The translations under genes were made by a program, and so were the position numbers. Positions 31,036 to 31,440 of a stretch of DNA of 31,440 nucleotides are shown here, one piece after another. The notes beneath the pieces were generated by a model. That model did not search any database, was not told the DNA's origin, and saw only the letters and a list, made by a program, of their open reading frames with translations. This stretch comes from a virus: positions 1-31,440 of IMG/VR virus record IMGVR_UViG_3300030331_003801. One strand, given 5' to 3'. Position 1 is the first letter of the stretch. Each line of letters opens with the position of its first letter.

Positions 31036-31440
31036 ATGAATAACATCAACCCGAAAAAACTTCACTTCGATGAAAAGGGGAGAAACAAATTAGCAAACGG
31101 TATAAAAAAAATTGCTAAAGCTGTCAAAAGTACACTAGGACCACTAGGTCACACAGTATTAATAGAGTCACAAGAACACACACACGGTATAACGGTCACG
31201 AAAGATGGGGTTACTGTAGCGAAGTCGATTACTCTGATGGATTCTGTGGAGAATTTAGCAGTAAGAATGGTAAGAGAGGCGGCAAGTAAAACAGCAGCTA
31301 ATGCAGGTGACGGAACAACCACTGCAATTGTGATAGCAGAAAAGCTCATACTAGAAGGTATGAATAAAATTACAGGAGATGACAATAAAACTCTGATCCT
31401 TCGTGAACTTGTTGCGTCTTCTGAAAAAGTCTTAAGTAAT
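31036..31440 (+). CDS. groEL: Phage-encoded GroEL-type chaperonin (3' end outside window)
   Basis: The visible 135 residues match the N-terminal equatorial domain of group I chaperonins: AVKSTLGPLGHTVLI (29-43), TKDGVTVAKSI (55-65) and the ATP-binding AGDGTTTAIVIAEKLI (90-105), with Asp92. E. coli GroEL has these at nearly the same positions, so the N-terminus is complete; the rest lies past the window end. GroEL folds proteins in an ATP-driven barrel. Phage copies are uncommon and are usually proposed to fold capsid or tail proteins or to replace host GroEL. Nothing shows a groES gene before it. The upstream TGTCGA cluster may control its expression. Confidence 0.9.
   Translation, partial: MNNINPKKLHFDEKGRNKLANGIKKIAKAVKSTLGPLGHTVLIESQEHTHGITVTKDGVTVAKSITLMDSVENLAVRMVREAASKTAANAGDGTTTAIVIAEKLILEGMNKITGDDNKTLILRELVASSEKVLSN

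Noticed and set aside
1-31440. Temperate prophage interpretation
   Set aside because: No integrase, excisionase, attachment-site repeat or flanking host gene was found, so lysogeny is not supported by this window, although the rest of the genome is unseen.

Overview
This window reads as part of the genome of a tailed phage, most likely a podovirus-type virus of a Bacteroidetes (flavobacterial) host. The host inference rests on three things: a primase-helicase with a VirE/BT4734-like N-terminus, a type common in Bacteroidetes and their phages; several TAnnTTTG promoter elements close to start codons; and the near absence of Shine-Dalgarno sequences, with A/T-rich leaders instead. The DNA is AT-rich apart from one island. 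No integrase, rRNA, tRNA or CRISPR array was seen. Terminase, portal, capsid and DNA polymerase are not in the window and presumably lie outside it.

Layout. (1) Bases 1-15278, plus strand: late structural genes. They are a very large tail/nozzle-type protein whose 5' end lies outside the window, a tandem 2-oxoglutarate/Fe(II) dioxygenase with a prolyl-4-hydroxylase-like first half, a second Pro-Thr-linker structural protein with a cupredoxin-like domain, a small GNAT-like protein, three probable internal/ejected virion proteins (207, 503 and 1657 aa) and a small Arg-rich protein. (2) Bases 15347-27654, minus strand: a tightly packed early operon of about 26 genes. It encodes a metallophosphoesterase, two small DnaA-domain-IV-like proteins, a VRR-NUC nuclease, a SNF2-like helicase, a primase-SF3 helicase, an SSB-like protein, a RecE-like PDDEXK nuclease, a DUF1071 annealing protein, many micro-genes (several linked by ATGA overlaps), an Api92-like protein and, at its promoter-proximal end, a glutamine amidotransferase / gamma-glutamyl cyclotransferase / zinc-ribbon fusion. 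(3) Bases 27655-27935: a control region with four helically phased 9-bp repeats, a 9-bp-arm inverted repeat and a strong terminator. (4) Bases 27936-29983, minus strand: a GC-richer island with a GS-fold amidoligase and two unrecognised genes, probably expressed from a promoter at about 30.2 kb that carries a 14-bp palindromic operator. (5) Bases 30404-31440, plus strand: two micro-genes, a terminator, a repeat-rich promoter region and the start of a phage groEL, cut by the window end.

How the parts fit. The early operon gives primer synthesis, unwinding, end resection and strand annealing. The late operon gives tail and ejection proteins. Two modification systems stand out. One is a probable prolyl hydroxylase encoded between two structural proteins with TPTPTPP-type linkers. 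The other is an amidoligase plus amidotransferase/cyclotransferase pair that could make and remove amide or gamma-glutamyl conjugates. A strand-biased DNA motif, TCCTCGT, recurs all through the early operon in all three codon frames and is not explained by the proteins. All functions are inferred from sequence motifs by eye; no database search was run.
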